Assembly: GCF_011397635.1 (NCBI RefSeq)
Contig: NC_064756.1
Location: 31,176,996 to 31,240,995, forward strand
Length of the DNA: 64,000 nt
Source of the DNA: Epinephelus fuscoguttatus
Lineage: Eukaryota > Chordata > Actinopteri > Perciformes > Serranidae
Direction: 5' to 3'
Below are positions 1-12,240 of the stretch, piece after piece. Position numbers and translations under genes: made by a program. The notes beneath the pieces were generated by a model, which was given only the letters and a program-made list of their open reading frames with translations, was not told where the DNA came from and ran no database searches. Each line of letters starts with the position of its first letter. The stretch's first letter is position 1.

Positions 1-62
1 TCTTGGTATATGCAAATGTCGACTGCTGTGCTGAATTTCATTTTGTTCTTTACTATCCACAG

Positions 63-3000
63 AGCATTATGTGACACACCGGGGGTGGATCCTAAACTGA
101 TCACTGAGGAGTGGGTGTACAATCACTACCGATGGATTGTGTGGAAACAGGCCTCCATGGAAAGATCATTTCCGAAAACAATGGGCAGCCTCTGTCTCAC
201 TCCAGAGCAGGTTCTCCTTCAACTCAAGTACAGGTAGGCAGGATTACAGCTTAAAGGGAAATTTCAGTTTATTTCAATCCGTCTCCTATCGTCCTAAATT
301 TGTTTCAAGTGACTAGTGACATAGAAATAATAGTTAGAATGTTAGCCGTTAGCCTAGATACAGCCATAGCGTCAGACCTGTTAAAACGTAAGTGAACGGG
401 CATCATTTCAAGTTCAAAGTTAGTCCACTAAACAAGCTTTTTCTCCACAAAGACCGCCTCATATCGTTAGGATAAATGTCAGAGAACATATAGAAAACGA
501 CATGTAAACGTGTTGTCTTACCTTACCGGTGTGGTGCCATGTTTGTTGTTTACCATTTAGCTAAGGCTGCAACCGGTCCCATTCCTTGCAACAGAGGCAT
601 TCCTCTTCTGTGGGCACTGGGGCACAGCATTCACAGGTAATGTTACACCACCAATCTCAAGAGCGAAAGCCTTGGAGCAGCCATTCCTCCTCTCTCATCC
701 TCTACCTGTTGCGCCTCTCTCTCTCTCCTTCTCCGTTCTTCAATTTCACGAAGCTCTTCGTTAGTGTATTCTGGCTCAAATAAATAAGGGCAGCCATAAA
801 ACTCCGCAAAATCACATTCCTCCTCCACAAAGTCGAAGTCTGGCAAAAAGTCAGCCATTATTCTATAAATCTTTCATAAAATAAATGAATGAACTTTTCA
901 GGCTACTGTCCGGTTCTGCCTTGCAGCTGTTGCTGCTTGTTCTTGCGATATTTTGGCCGCGCTTTTGGGAAGCAGAGGTAAATGGTAAACACACCGTAAG
1001 GTAAGACAACAACTCTGAAGACCACCTAAATGTGGAATGTTAGTATATAGGCTTTCCACATCAAGAGTCGATGGCCGCCCTTATTCATTTTATTCATTTG
1101 CAAGACTTTAGCTCTGGAGATTGGTGGTGTAACGTTACCTGTGAATGCTGTACCCCAATGCCCACAGAAGAGGAATACCTCTGTTGCAAGAAATGGGACC
1201 GGTTGCAGCCTTAGCTAAATGGTAAACAACAAACATGGCACCACACCGCTAAGGTAAGACAACACGTTCACATGTCGTTTTCTGTATGTTCTCTGACATT
1301 TATCCTAACGATATGAGGCGGTCTTTGTGGAGAAAAAGCTTGTTTAGTGGACTAACTTTGAACTTGAAATGATGCCCGTTCACTTACGTTTTAACAGGTC
1401 TGACGCTACGGCTGCATCTAGGCTAACGGCTAACATGCTAACTATTATTTCTATGTCACTAGTCACTTGAAACAATTTTAGGACGATAGGAGACGGATTG
1501 AAATAAACCGAAATTTCCCTTTTTAATTTAGGTAATTTCATTGTGGGCTTAATACATCCACACACCTGGTTGCAAAATGTGGGCAAATGTATCCCTAAAT
1601 TGCAGTTTACAAGCATTTTACTAAAAGAAATGAGCAGAAAAACATTATTTTCCACTAAATTTTCAATACATAAAAGATAATCAAATTTGTTTGATGTATT
1701 TGCGAAATATTTTTGAATTTTAAATGTGATTTTATTTAAATACCTGTTCTTTAAAGCATTTACTTAACTTTACATGTTTTAGATATGATGTAGAGGTGGA
1801 CCACAGCCGCAGGCCGGCTCTGAGAAAGATCATGGAAAAGGACGACACATCGGCCAAAACCTTGGTCCTCTGTGTTTGCGGCATCGTCTCCAGGGGTCAC
1901 TCCCCAAACAGTTTCGGTGACACAAAGACTCCACAAGGTGCTGATGCCAAGGCTGAAAACCCCTTTGCAGTTGTCTGGCTGACAGATGGATGGTATGCCA
2001 TTAAAGCCCAGCTCGACGAACCTTTGACTGCCATGCTTCACAAAGGTCGAGTGTGTGTTGGTGGGAAGTTGATCATCCATGGGGCTCAGCTGGTGGGATC
2101 ACAAGATGCTTGCTCCCCTCTGGAGGCACCGGAATCTCTCATGTTAAAGGTACTCTAAGAGGAAGGACGGGAGTTATTCTGTCTTCAAACAAGGCAGCCA
2201 AATAGGTTGGCTTATAATTGTTCATGTGTTTAGATTTGCGCCAATAGCAGCAGACCGGCACGATGGGATGCTAAACTGGGATTTCACAGAGATCCACGGC
2301 CATTCCTGCTGCCCATTTCCTGTTTGTACAGTGGTGGAGGACCGGTAGGATGTGTGGACATTATCATACTGAGAAGCTACCCTATACAAGTAAGTTTAGT
2401 CTTGCATTGATATTTTGTTACTGTTACTCCTGGATGTTCATGTTATGCTCCCTTTTCACTGTATGCTTGTCACATTTTCCAGTGGATGGAGAGGAAACCA
2501 GATGGAGGCACTGTGTTTCGTTCTATTCGTGCAGAAGAGAAAGAGGCGAGACGATATGACAGCCACAAACAAAAAGCTATGGAGATCCTATTTGCCAAGA
2601 TTCAAGCTGAATTTGAGAAAGAAGACAAAGGTAGGAACCGTTTTCAGCATGTTAAAGGAAAACGTCAGTATTTTTTAACCTTGGCCCTGTTTTCCAAAGT
2701 GTTTGTGTCTTAACTGACTAATGCAGACAACAGTGGAATTGGTCCAGTATTGAGAGAGACTGCTGCCGCCAAAACAGCGAAAACAGGCTGCATCATAATC
2801 CCTATGGGCAATTGTGAACCATCAATTTACATCCATTTAAACTGTTTGTTATTGCCACTGACGGGCTCAGAGTGTTATTAGAAGTGTATGACAAGTAGGG
2901 CTGGGTTAAAATAATCAAAAACATGGGAAAATAGGGTCCAGGTTAAAAAATACCCAAGTTTACCTTTAAGTACAGGTCGAAATGGAATAAGTTTAACAAG

Positions 3001-5991
3001 ATTATCATCCTCAGGTTGTAACAAGACTCAGCGTAGAAGACGGACAATCAGCTGTCAGGATATTAAAAGTCTTCAAGATGGAGAGGAGCTCTATGAAGCA
3101 GTGGGGGATGATCCAGCCTACCTTGAGGTGATGAGAAATTTAGTTTACAAATTGTTGATGTTATTTCTGTCATGAATAAAGTTTTAAATGCAAGCTTATT
3201 TTACTTACATGTCCAAGGCACATTTGAGTGAACAGCAGTTGGAGACTCTACGTACCTACAGGCGCACTCAGATGGAGAAGAAGCAGGCTGAACTGCAGGA
3301 TCGCTACCGGCGAGCTTTAGAAAATGCAGAGAACAGTGAAGGTAGCTGTCCCAAGCGAGACGTTACGCCTGTGTGGAGACTCTGCATTGCTGACTCCATG
3401 GAGCAACCTGGCAATGGTGTGTCTTTGTTTATTTATTTTAGATGGTTTCTTTAATGTGTGTACTGTAGTGTATTCAAACACTGATTTAAACTGATGAGGT
3501 TCTTTTTGTTTTAGTTTACCAGCTGAACCTTTGGCGACCTTCCTCAGATCTTCAGTCTTTACTTAAGGAAGGCTGTCGATACAAAGTCTACAACCTCACC
3601 ACTTCTGATGGAAAGAAACATGGTGGTAGCACAACTCTTCAGCTGACTGGAACAAAGAAAACACAGTTTCAGGACCTGCAGGTACTGTGGAAACTAAATA
3701 TCTTGAGCACACTCATTTTTTATTACTGTTTGAAAAGTTAGATGATGGAAATGATGTATGAATACGTATGATTTGTTTTATCATTCAGGCTTCTCGAGAA
3801 TGGTTATCGACACGTTTTCATCCGAGGGTCTCTACTGATTTTGTGGATCTTCAAAACCCAGAATTCCAGCCACTGTGTGGAGAGGTTGATCTCACAGGAT
3901 ATGTCATCACTGTCATAGATGGACAGGGTAGGTGATTTATTTTCTTACAGGGTTCTTATGAATCCATAAGTCTTAAAAGGCATTGAATTTATTAATCTTG
4001 TAAAAAGGCCTCAGTCAGTACTAACATATCTTAAATCAGTCTTAAAATAGTCTAAAAACTGCTTAAGACATGGGAAGTAGGATTTTTTTTAGTTTTATTG
4101 TAAAATCTAAAATGATTAATAACATTTTGAAATAATTTACCAAATGCCTCTCGCATAGCCTCACCACATCAGGATAGTGAAACCAACAACATTTCTATTT
4201 TGCTTCCTGCCTGGATTCTCCGAGCAGACGATCCACTGTCTGTTAGCTACCTGTCACTGTAACCTGGACAACTTGGAGAATTGCAAGAGTTTGGGGTTTG
4301 GCTGAAGGCAGTACAAGGCAGTGCATATGAGGCTTGGTCTATTTTATGGAAAAAGTTTTTCAATTCGCCATGGTAGTCACAGAAGTGGAAGTGGAGACAC
4401 AAACACAAAATTGCCAAGAAAAACCAAACACCAAATGGCAGGTATTTACCAGTTCTACCATGGTCTCTGCCACACCTGGTTGGATAAAAATATTAATTAC
4501 AAGTGGCATCAAAAAAGTCATAAATGTAACTTGCTTTAGCCACCAGTAACATGTCTGAACTGTTTCTGCCGTAACTATATTGTTAATTTAATTATTATTT
4601 GTGCTTTTGAACACAGGTTTGTCTCCGGCATTTTATTTGACCGATGGGAAACTGAACTTCGTTAAAGTGCGCTGTTTCAGCAGCTTTGCTCAGTCTGGCT
4701 TGGAAGACCTGGTAAGAGCACGTGTCCTGTTGGCTCTGAGCAACCTGCAGCTGAGAGGCCAGTCCATGTCTCCCACTCCTGTTGTGTACGCTGGAGATCT
4801 GACCGTCTTCTCAACAAACCCCAAGGAAGTTCACCTACGGGAATCCCTCAGCCAACTCAGAACCCTGGTCCAGGTAAAATCCTAAACTTATGAAGCAGCT
4901 GACATGCTTCTAAAGCAGTGTTTACCACTAAATTAAAGATTCCTTGTCTGTCAAAGGCTGGATGCTTTACAGCAAAAGTGCTGTAGTTTCTGAAAAAGAA
5001 TGCTGTGCTGAACAGAATTGGAAATGTATTTCTTCAAAATGTGAGGAGATGGCAATGTTTAAGTTAATGTGGCCTTTGATACGGACCTCTAAGAAGTATT
5101 TATACCTTGTCTTCATTTCACACTTACTTTGATCAGCGCTCTATAAAGCACAACTGCAAAACTGTGCACACAGACACAAGATAAACAGTTTAATGGTTGA
5201 GAGTCAGTGCTGATACAAGAAATGGACTAATAAAGATTGTTTAAAGGGTTTACCGTTCACTGCCCTGAACCACCCAGAGCTTTCTCGTCTCACTTTTCTC
5301 CATGTGCTTGGTTAGGATACAATACTATGTTGTAAAATATGAAAATGGTATAACTATAATTTATATGTTGTGTTTTCAGGGTCAGGAGAACTTCTTTACA
5401 GTTGCTGAGGAGAAGCTTTCAAATGTAGTCAAATCTGACAGCCTGAGGTCCGTCTCCTCTCCTGCTCTGCAAACACGAACCCCAGCTTCTGCAACAGTCA
5501 GAAGACAAGACACAAAAACAAGCGTGAGTTCATGCACTTGCTGTGGTATCTGAGACTGTTTAATAATTGTGCTTTCATAACCACTTCATGATTCAAAAAT
5601 AAAAACGTGTCCTTTTATGCAGGTGACACCTCAGCAGCCAGTCAGAAGCCTCGGATCCTTCACTCCGGTCAGCAGGAAACAACCTGCAGCAAACAGTTCG
5701 ACAGAGAAGGACCACAGCAGCCTGAAGCGGAGGAGAGCTCTGGACTATCTGTCTCGTATTCCATCTCCACCACCTCTCTCTTCGCTGGTCCCAGTGGCTT
5801 CTCCGTGTGTAAAAAAGACATTCAACCCCCCTCGGAGGTCCGGGACGCTCAGCACTTTAAAAACTGCACCAAAAACTGCACAGACTCCAGCTTGCAAACC
5901 TGTCAGTTCACCGCTGGAGGATGAATGGGTGAATGACGAGGAGTTGGCAATGATTGATACTCAGGCATTGCATGTTGGTGATTTACTGTAG
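63..5991 (+). CDS. brca2: BRCA2 C-terminal half (partial, 11 exons)
   Basis: BRCA2 loads RAD51 onto single-stranded DNA during homologous recombination in the nucleus. Exons read from splice sites: 63-233, 1783-2149, 2234-2389, 2483-2630, 3015-3127, 3218-3416, 3515-3681, 3789-3927, 4617-4873, 5380-5523 and 5623-5991 (stop TAG). All junctions keep frame, giving about 742 residues. In order they encode the end of the helical domain ([12 protein letters not shown]), OB1 ([24 protein letters not shown]-type segment), the long charged helices of the Tower inserted in OB2 (exons 4-6), OB2 ([12 protein letters not shown]), OB3 ([13 protein letters not shown]), then a basic [10 protein letters not shown] stretch and a TR2-like segment (FNPPRRSGT) that in mammals binds RAD51 filaments under CDK control. 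The 5' exons with the BRC repeats lie left of the window. The protein ends soon after the [13 protein letters not shown] motif, shorter than in mammals. Confidence 0.97.
251..1526. mobile_element. Palindromic DNA transposon in a brca2 intron
   Basis: Long inverted arms, roughly 251-667 and 1118-1526, match over about 400 bases. The outer ends read AGGGAAATTTC and its complement next to TTAA, so a TTAA target duplication (251-254 and 1523-1526) is likely. TTAA targets are typical of piggyBac and Kolobok elements. No transposase is visible, so the copy is nonautonomous. The 450-base centre carries a coding-like stretch on the minus strand. Confidence 0.8.
568..858 (-). pseudogene. P2X7-C-terminus-like fragment carried by the transposon
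   Basis: The minus strand from 858 encodes an acidic start, then [20 protein letters not shown] and an Arg/Glu-rich helix, and stops at 643-645. Farther along (about 640-568), in another frame, is a cysteine cluster [19 protein letters not shown]. It resembles the Cys-rich block of the P2X7 receptor cytoplasmic domain and of the many P2X7-tail-like fish proteins. The N-terminal and Cys-rich parts are out of frame or separated by a lost intron, so this is probably a decayed captured exon pair. A second copy of the Cys block ([19 protein letters not shown]) lies on the + strand at about 1139-1213 in the other arm. Confidence 0.55.
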
Positions 5992-7839
5992 ATACAAAAG
6001 ACTGTAAATGTTAAAGTACTGTACAAATGACTGAATGTAAAGGCTGCGTATGGCTTATATGCAGTGGTTGCTTTCAAAGTTTAACTGGACCCATTAAAGA
6101 GGTGAAATTACTTGACACTAGTAAATCACACGGTGATTATGATTTGACAATATGGAATTCGTTGGGCTGGCTTTAGCAAATAAAACCTGTGGAGCAGCAC
6201 ACCACCTGTTACACCTCAAACAGGATAATGCTATGTGATCATACTTCTGTCATCTCTGACAGCCATGTCATATCACTGACGGTTTTCCTTTTCAACCAAG
6301 CATGTTAGCACTTAGCCTGCCTTGCTATGGTAAATTTAACACAGCACGAGCTAGCTTAAGGTAAACATTGACATCTTCTACTGCCCTGAGTGTATTTAGA
6401 GAGGAGTGTTGATATCCTCCTGTGGCCACAGCACAGCATGTCAATATTTACAGGACAGGTTATGCTAGTACTTCCTGTAAATGCTTTAAAAATAAAGCCA
6501 TATTCCAACGCAATCAGAAATTCAAACATACATTTTTAAATTTAGTGGTGACAGTTAGAGGTTACAACTCCATATTATTCGGGGGGATGAAATATTCAGT
6601 TAAAATGTAAATTTGTGCAAAGGTTCTCCTTTTGAACTGTTTATTTTTTACAGTGTAAGTTACGGTCATTTGCCCTCTAGTGGTCACGCTTGGATATTGC
6701 AACAGTAAGTGTGTAGCAGGCTTCCAGGAAAGCTGCTCAGACTTTTAGCAAATTTTTCCCAATGGCCACTTACAGTATTGCATCCAAAAAAAAATCCTCT
6801 GCACCCCAAACAGAATTTTCCCCATAGATCACCACTGTAAAAGACATCTCTGTAAAACTGTTGACAGGATACCTCAAACTCCAATGAAGGTAATATATGA
6901 ATCTTTCTTTACTGAATTTTTGAGCCATGGTGGTTCAATATTTGTAAATATTTCCTTGAGCTGAGAAAAACAGTTTTAAAATATCTGACGTCATCACAAG
7001 TCTGAGCACAGTGAGAACTCGCATGTGGGGCCAGTGGGAGAAACACTATTGCGCATATTCAGTGGGCTGCATAGCACAGAAGTACACCTGGAAGCTAGAA
7101 AACATTTTGGTCTATGTGCCAGGCGAGCACCTTCATTGGAATGAAAAGGTGCCATCTTGCTGTCTAGTATCTAGTTATTATTAAAATATGTAGCATTGAG
7201 GCATACAAGCAACACTGCCAGTTAAACCCTGCAAAATACAGTCAAATACAATTTTTATTACAATTAAGAGCCTCTCGCTCCGGGTTTGATCCCCCCCCAA
7301 AAAACTTCAAGTTTGTAGATATGAATAACCGCCCTCTAGTGGTCACAGTGCTATATGTAATAAATCAAGTTGGCTTCTATGACTTAGAAGCATGCTATAT
7401 TTCCTGTGAACACTTTCAAAATGCAGTGACCAAACTAAAACAATCAAAGATAAACTATTTTACCAAAATAATTATGAAATGCTTAAGTTAATTGTTGCCC
7501 TCTGTGTTAGAAACTAGTTGTTTTTTGTTTTTGTTTTTCTCATAAGTGTCCTAGGAATAAGGTGTTAAAGGTTGAAAGCACCAAAAGTATACCTCTTAAA
7601 ACTTGCCCAGTTTTACTTAAAATATACTTCATAATCACCATGCCCAAAGGAGAAGTAGGTGTTGTTGACAAAGCAACACTATCATCTTGTGTTTTGTATC
7701 AGCTGGTATCATCTTTGGGAGATGACCGGCTTCTGTCCTCTCCAGTCCAGCTAGCGGCGCTGACGCATCTCTGGCCGTTAATGAGGAAGAGAAGAAGGCG
7801 GCGGCTTACGTCACTTCCGTAAACAAGGCTACTGTAATG
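5992..7839. other. Intergenic brca2 to N4BP2L-like gene
   Basis: 1.8 kb without a supportable coding exon. A short motif around 'gccctctagtggtcac' occurs twice (about 6672 and 7333), a common fish repeat remnant. Otherwise I see AT-rich unique sequence. Confidence 0.5.
6179..6184 (+). terminator. Candidate brca2 polyadenylation signal
   Basis: AATAAA about 190 bases after the brca2 stop codon, the first canonical hexamer downstream on this strand. Confidence 0.5.
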
Positions 7840-7910
7840 TGGGATTTATGTGCCGGGTGTCTTTTGTCAATGTCGTTTTTACCGTCATTTATGCATCCTG
7901 AACGTATACG
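7840..7910 (+). promoter_or_regulatory. Probable noncoding first exon / promoter of the N4BP2L-like gene
   Basis: A locally GC-richer stretch (7740-7910) ends in a strong donor, acg|gtgagt, at 7910/7911. The next acceptor on the strand, tccatccag|ATG at 8227/8228, opens directly on the start codon. This implies a noncoding first exon ending near 7910. The transcription start itself cannot be fixed from sequence. Confidence 0.5.
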
Positions 7911-8227
7911 GTGAGTGTAGTAACATTTATTCCATGTTAAATATAAAAGTAGTAAATTGTATAACGTAATAGAGTTGTGTTTTCACCGTCGTTTGTGTAG
8001 CTCGTGAGGTAACATTAGCTAGCGAGTGGCTTAGTTTCGGTTTTAGCTCCAGTACACTTCACATGTCTACTTATTTGCTTATATTACTTATTTATTCACT
8101 GAAATTGTAACCATAAATTCACGGCAGGAAAAACTGTGTTAATGAAATAACTACACACATGAGGTAATTCTGTGTATTTTTGTGGTTGTGCTATGCATTA
8201 CCTGTGTTTTCATCTGTGTCCATCCAG

Positions 8228-9875
8228 ATGTCTCATCCTGAATCCTCCTGTACGACCTCACATGACATAGAAAACCCTTTTGTGGGTGAGAATGGAAGAA
8301 CCGAGGATGGCTCTGCCGACAGAGAGGCTAGCAGCCCAAACGGAAGTGTGAAGGAGCGTGTCTTAAAGGAGGTAGGATTCACCAGCTCCGCATTCATTGG
8401 TCCAGCATTTCCTCCAAACTCATCCACAGTCAAGTCTGACTTTGAAGACACACTGAGCGAGTTTTACAAAGAGCTTGAGAAGATTGATACACCCGATGGT
8501 GCTCAGGATAACCCAGGGAAACAAAATGCAAGTGTTGTTCAATCACCTCCCAAAACATCTGCCAGCAAAGAGACTCAGGATGTGAGCGAGGAGAAAATAG
8601 TTCACGCAAGCAAATCTGCAGAAACAGATGGCTACCAGAAAAGCAGTGGGCAGAAACAGTCATCCTGGTCACACTGGTATCAAAATGAACCATACTGCCC
8701 AAGAAGACCGAGGCCAGCTGCTCCTACTCAAAATCAGTGGCATTGTCCTCAAACACTAAACAGACCACCAGACCCAAGATTTAACAGACCCCCATTCCAT
8801 CACCCGCCGCCCCCATCTGCATTCCCAAATCCACAAAACCCATCACCACATGTGAATCAAAACTGGAGCAGTTCAGGCACGACAAACCAATATAAAGAGG
8901 AGTCGCATTTTCCAACATTTTTTAGGTTTCCGCCTCCGAATGTATGCAGTCCCCCCTCTCAGGGCTTCTATGGAGATCCTCCACATCACTTCAACAGGGA
9001 AGAGCAGGGTCATAGCCACAATATACACTCAAATAATGTAAATGTTGGGTGCTCCAGAGCTGGAAAAGAAGAATGGTGTCAGTTTGGTGAAGATAATGAC
9101 AGGCTCCAGAGATTTGATTCAGAAAGTGAATCGTGGGAGCATCACAGACGACCCACTGATAACAGTAATGCCTACCATTCTTCCTTGGTGCTGATCTTGA
9201 TGAGAGGATTACCAGGATCTGGGAAGTCAACATTGGCCAGGTATGTCTTTGTGTGATGTTGTGTCTCATTAATTAGTGCATTGTCACTTTAAAGGAGTCT
9301 AAAACTCAATTTCTGTTCTGCCTGTATTTATTATTTACATCGTACATTTCTGCCCCATCTCTCACACAGGGAGCTGCTCTCCACTGGTCCCAGTGGGCTA
9401 ATACTAAGCACTGATGACTACTTTGCTCACAGAGACGGCTACCGCTATGAAGCAGGGCTTCTGGGAGCAGCACATGAATGGAACCAGAAGAGAGGTATTG
9501 TCTCCTTAAATGCTCACATGGCTTAAATGGTTCGTAAAAGTTATCTCTATGTCAAGAAGAGTTTTCATCGCATCGTTACAAAGGCATTTCTTTCAAACTT
9601 CAATCACTCTTTGCTGTGTTCTCTTAACATTAAGGGTATTTTCAGACATATTTAAAGAGTAATTACAGTGGTCTTTGGTTAAAGTTGAAAAATTGCTAGT
9701 TCTGTGTCTCTGCCTGTTGGAAAAATGTCATCTCCACCCACACAATCTATCATTAGGTGCCCTTTTAGCTAATAAAGTGGATGCATTATGAAAGCAACAT
9801 GTTCTCTTAGATTTATGACAGTTTAGAAAATGTGGTTTGATGAGATTTTTATTTTTGGCCAGAAGTTATTTCAGT

Positions 9876-9913
<38 letters not shown>

Positions 9914-10444
9914 AATTCTCTTTCAGCTAAAGACGCTATGCATGATGGTCGATCTCCCATCATTATTGATAATACAAACCTTCAGTCTTGGGAAATGAAG
10001 CCATATGTCGAAATGGTGGGTATGGGCTTTTACATATAAGTGAGTGCTTAATCATGGTGTACCACACCACCCTCCTAGACCCTAATCAAATTTCAAACTT
10101 TCCTAACAGGCCTTGAAGAGAGGATACAGAGTGGACTTTTGTGAACCAGACACACACTGGAAGTTTGATCCTTACGAGCTGGAGAAGTATGATTTCCTAA
10201 TTGTTATATTGCATTTACATGCCAGTACAGTCATATAGAAACTGACATTACCACACTGTACTGTTTCCCCTCCAGGAGGAACAAGCACGGTGTTCCACAG
10301 GACAAGATCACACAGATGATGGATCGTTTTTCATTTCCCATATCTGTAGACATTGTCATGAGGTCACAAGAGCCGCCTCACATAAACCAGAGACGTCGAC
10401 CAGACCAGCCACAGATGATGAGGAGAAAACAGGATTTCCATTAG
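8228..10444 (+). CDS. n4bp2l: NEDD4-binding-protein-2-like P-loop protein (N4BP2L1/L2 type)
   Basis: Coding exons 8228-9240, 9370-9494, 9927-10015, 10110-10186 and 10276-10444 (TAG) join in frame to about 490 residues. The first exon begins on its ATG immediately after an acceptor. Residues 1-320 are low complexity: Ser/Glu-rich, then Pro/Asn/His-rich (HHPPPPSAF). The C-terminal 170 residues form the conserved domain: Walker A GLPGSGKS, then [24 protein letters not shown] and an [13 protein letters not shown] segment. This is the polynucleotide-kinase-like AAA fold shared by N4BP2, N4BP2L1 and N4BP2L2. Members bind nucleotide; a cellular substrate is not established for the L1/L2 forms. The long N-terminus favours L2 over L1, but one fish gene may stand for both. 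It lies on the same strand as brca2, 2.2 kb downstream. Confidence 0.9.
9881..9910 (+). repeat. (TG)n microsatellite in intron 2 of the N4BP2L-like gene
   Basis: Fifteen uninterrupted TG units end 16 bases before the acceptor of coding exon 3, so they sit in or next to the polypyrimidine region and length variation could affect splicing. Confidence 0.9.
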
Positions 10445-10611
10445 TTTTTCACAGAAATTTAACAAGCCAAATGAAGAACCACACTTTTGTAATGTTGTTA
10501 ATATTGTTGCCTGCTCTTTTTACAGGATTTTTTTAATTAATTATTTTGTTTGCTGTAAATTTATGTAAAGAAAGAAGAAATCTATTTTTTCTGAAGAAGT
10601 TTTCATAGTTA

Positions 10612-10617
10612 AATAAA
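10612..10617 (+). terminator. Candidate polyadenylation signal of the N4BP2L-like gene
   Basis: AATAAA 168 bases after the stop codon, in AT-rich sequence. Confidence 0.6.
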
Positions 10618-12240
10618 GTTAAATTTGCACAAATAACATCTTTTCTAGGAATGAAAATCTGAATTATTTTTGCATTTTGTGTTTAATAACTGGTATTTCA
10701 CACTCGTCCTTTTGCAGTTTGTCTGTTTTCTACAATATTATATATGCAACAACATGAAAAACCAAAAGGTTGTCCTCATCGGCTTCATGTTGTTTTCCTT
10801 TCTTTGGTTAGTTGCTAAAATAGTTTTTCAGTGTGTTCAGATTTGCTGAAATCAGTAGTGCAACTGCTGTAATTTTCTATTCCAATGGGACTGTGTCTGA
10901 GTTCTTTAATTCAAAGGATAAGTTCACACATTTTCAAGTCTGTCATAAACAATACTCAGGTGTGCCTGAAAGAAGTTTGGCTTGCTCTAATCATTCCTCC
11001 TGTTCATACTAGACATTAAGAGTTCCATTTCTGACAGGGGACAACATCCACAGCCGTCATTTTGTGCAATAAATGTATTTCAACGTTTATCTGAAGCTTA
11101 TATGAGGCTGCAGCAGTCAATTTTTCAAATCAAATTAGACGAATCAAATGAATATCCTAAATATAAAAAAGAAACTAGCTGCTTTAACTCAAAAAGCTAG
11201 TGTTCAGCCTGCCATAACATTTTAAGTTAAATGAATTTGAGAAGACAAGTTTGGCTAATTTTGTAATTATTCAAAACAGATAAACTTTTGCAGTCAAACT
11301 TGATTATTTATTCAGTTGTATTTAAATCCGTATAATTTGCTTTATTTGTTTGGAATCATTGCAAAATTACCTCGGCTTGTCTTCTCAAATTCAGTCAACT
11401 TCAAATTCTAAGGCCGCCTGGACATTGTCTTACTAAGTGAAAGCAGCTAGTTTCTTTTTACAGTGTTCCAAACTAACAGTATTTTTAATGTAACATTCAC
11501 TCCTGAAAGTCAAAGAGAAGCAGTGGTAAATATATCAGTTTTACAAAATATTTATTCACTGTTGAATCTTGGTAAACATTTCTCACAAGACCTGTGAAAG
11601 CAGAGTAACCCCACGACACCTGCATTAAGTTACTGTGGAAAATGAATGCACTGAGGCCTTATCACAGTAGAAGCTCAACAGCAGGATAGCAATGAGTGTG
11701 AAGAGGTTTGTGGAGGCCTATCCCATTTCCCAAAGTGTAACTGCTCTATTACCCTCCTAGGCTCAACTCATTGAGTCCTAGTCCCACCCACAGGACATGC
11801 AAGCGGAGGAGTCATGGCAACATGGATTGAACAAAATGAGACATCCTCGCTTGAGAGCCATCATCTTAAAGTGATGTCAGTTGTCGTGGGGCATGGCCAC
11901 ATCAGCTGTCCATTGTTTTGTTACAGCCTACTGCTGTATTCATGATCTCTGTCTGAGCATATTTACTTTTAATTCAATTAGCAATGAGGCAAAGTGTGAC
12001 AAGAGTATGGAATGTCACACTTTTTTTATTTCACACATGCATGCACACACACGCATTCTCAGCAGGTGTGTGAAATAATAAACAGGCCTACGTGTTGCCA
12101 TTTGACCAAAACAGAAGAAGTTTAAATGTTAATTTATTTAAAGCCAGCCACAGTACTTTAGTGTAATCAAATCATCGCTGAGTAATAAGATTGAGTTTAT
12201 TTCATATGGCTGTGATCACTGCAGAAGCATTTAAAGAGAG
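10618..12240. other. Intergenic DNA
   Basis: Apart from the inverted-repeat element at 11165-11460, no exon, RNA gene or recognised repeat is visible. Confidence 0.4.
11165..11460. mobile_element. Small inverted-repeat element (MITE-like)
   Basis: Ends AAAAAAGAAACTAGCTGCTTT and its complement AAAGCAGCTAGTTTCTTTTT. A second, inner inverted pair, AATTTGAGAAGACAAG and CTTGTCTTCTCAAATT, makes the whole 296 bases foldable. The class is not recognised. Confidence 0.65.
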
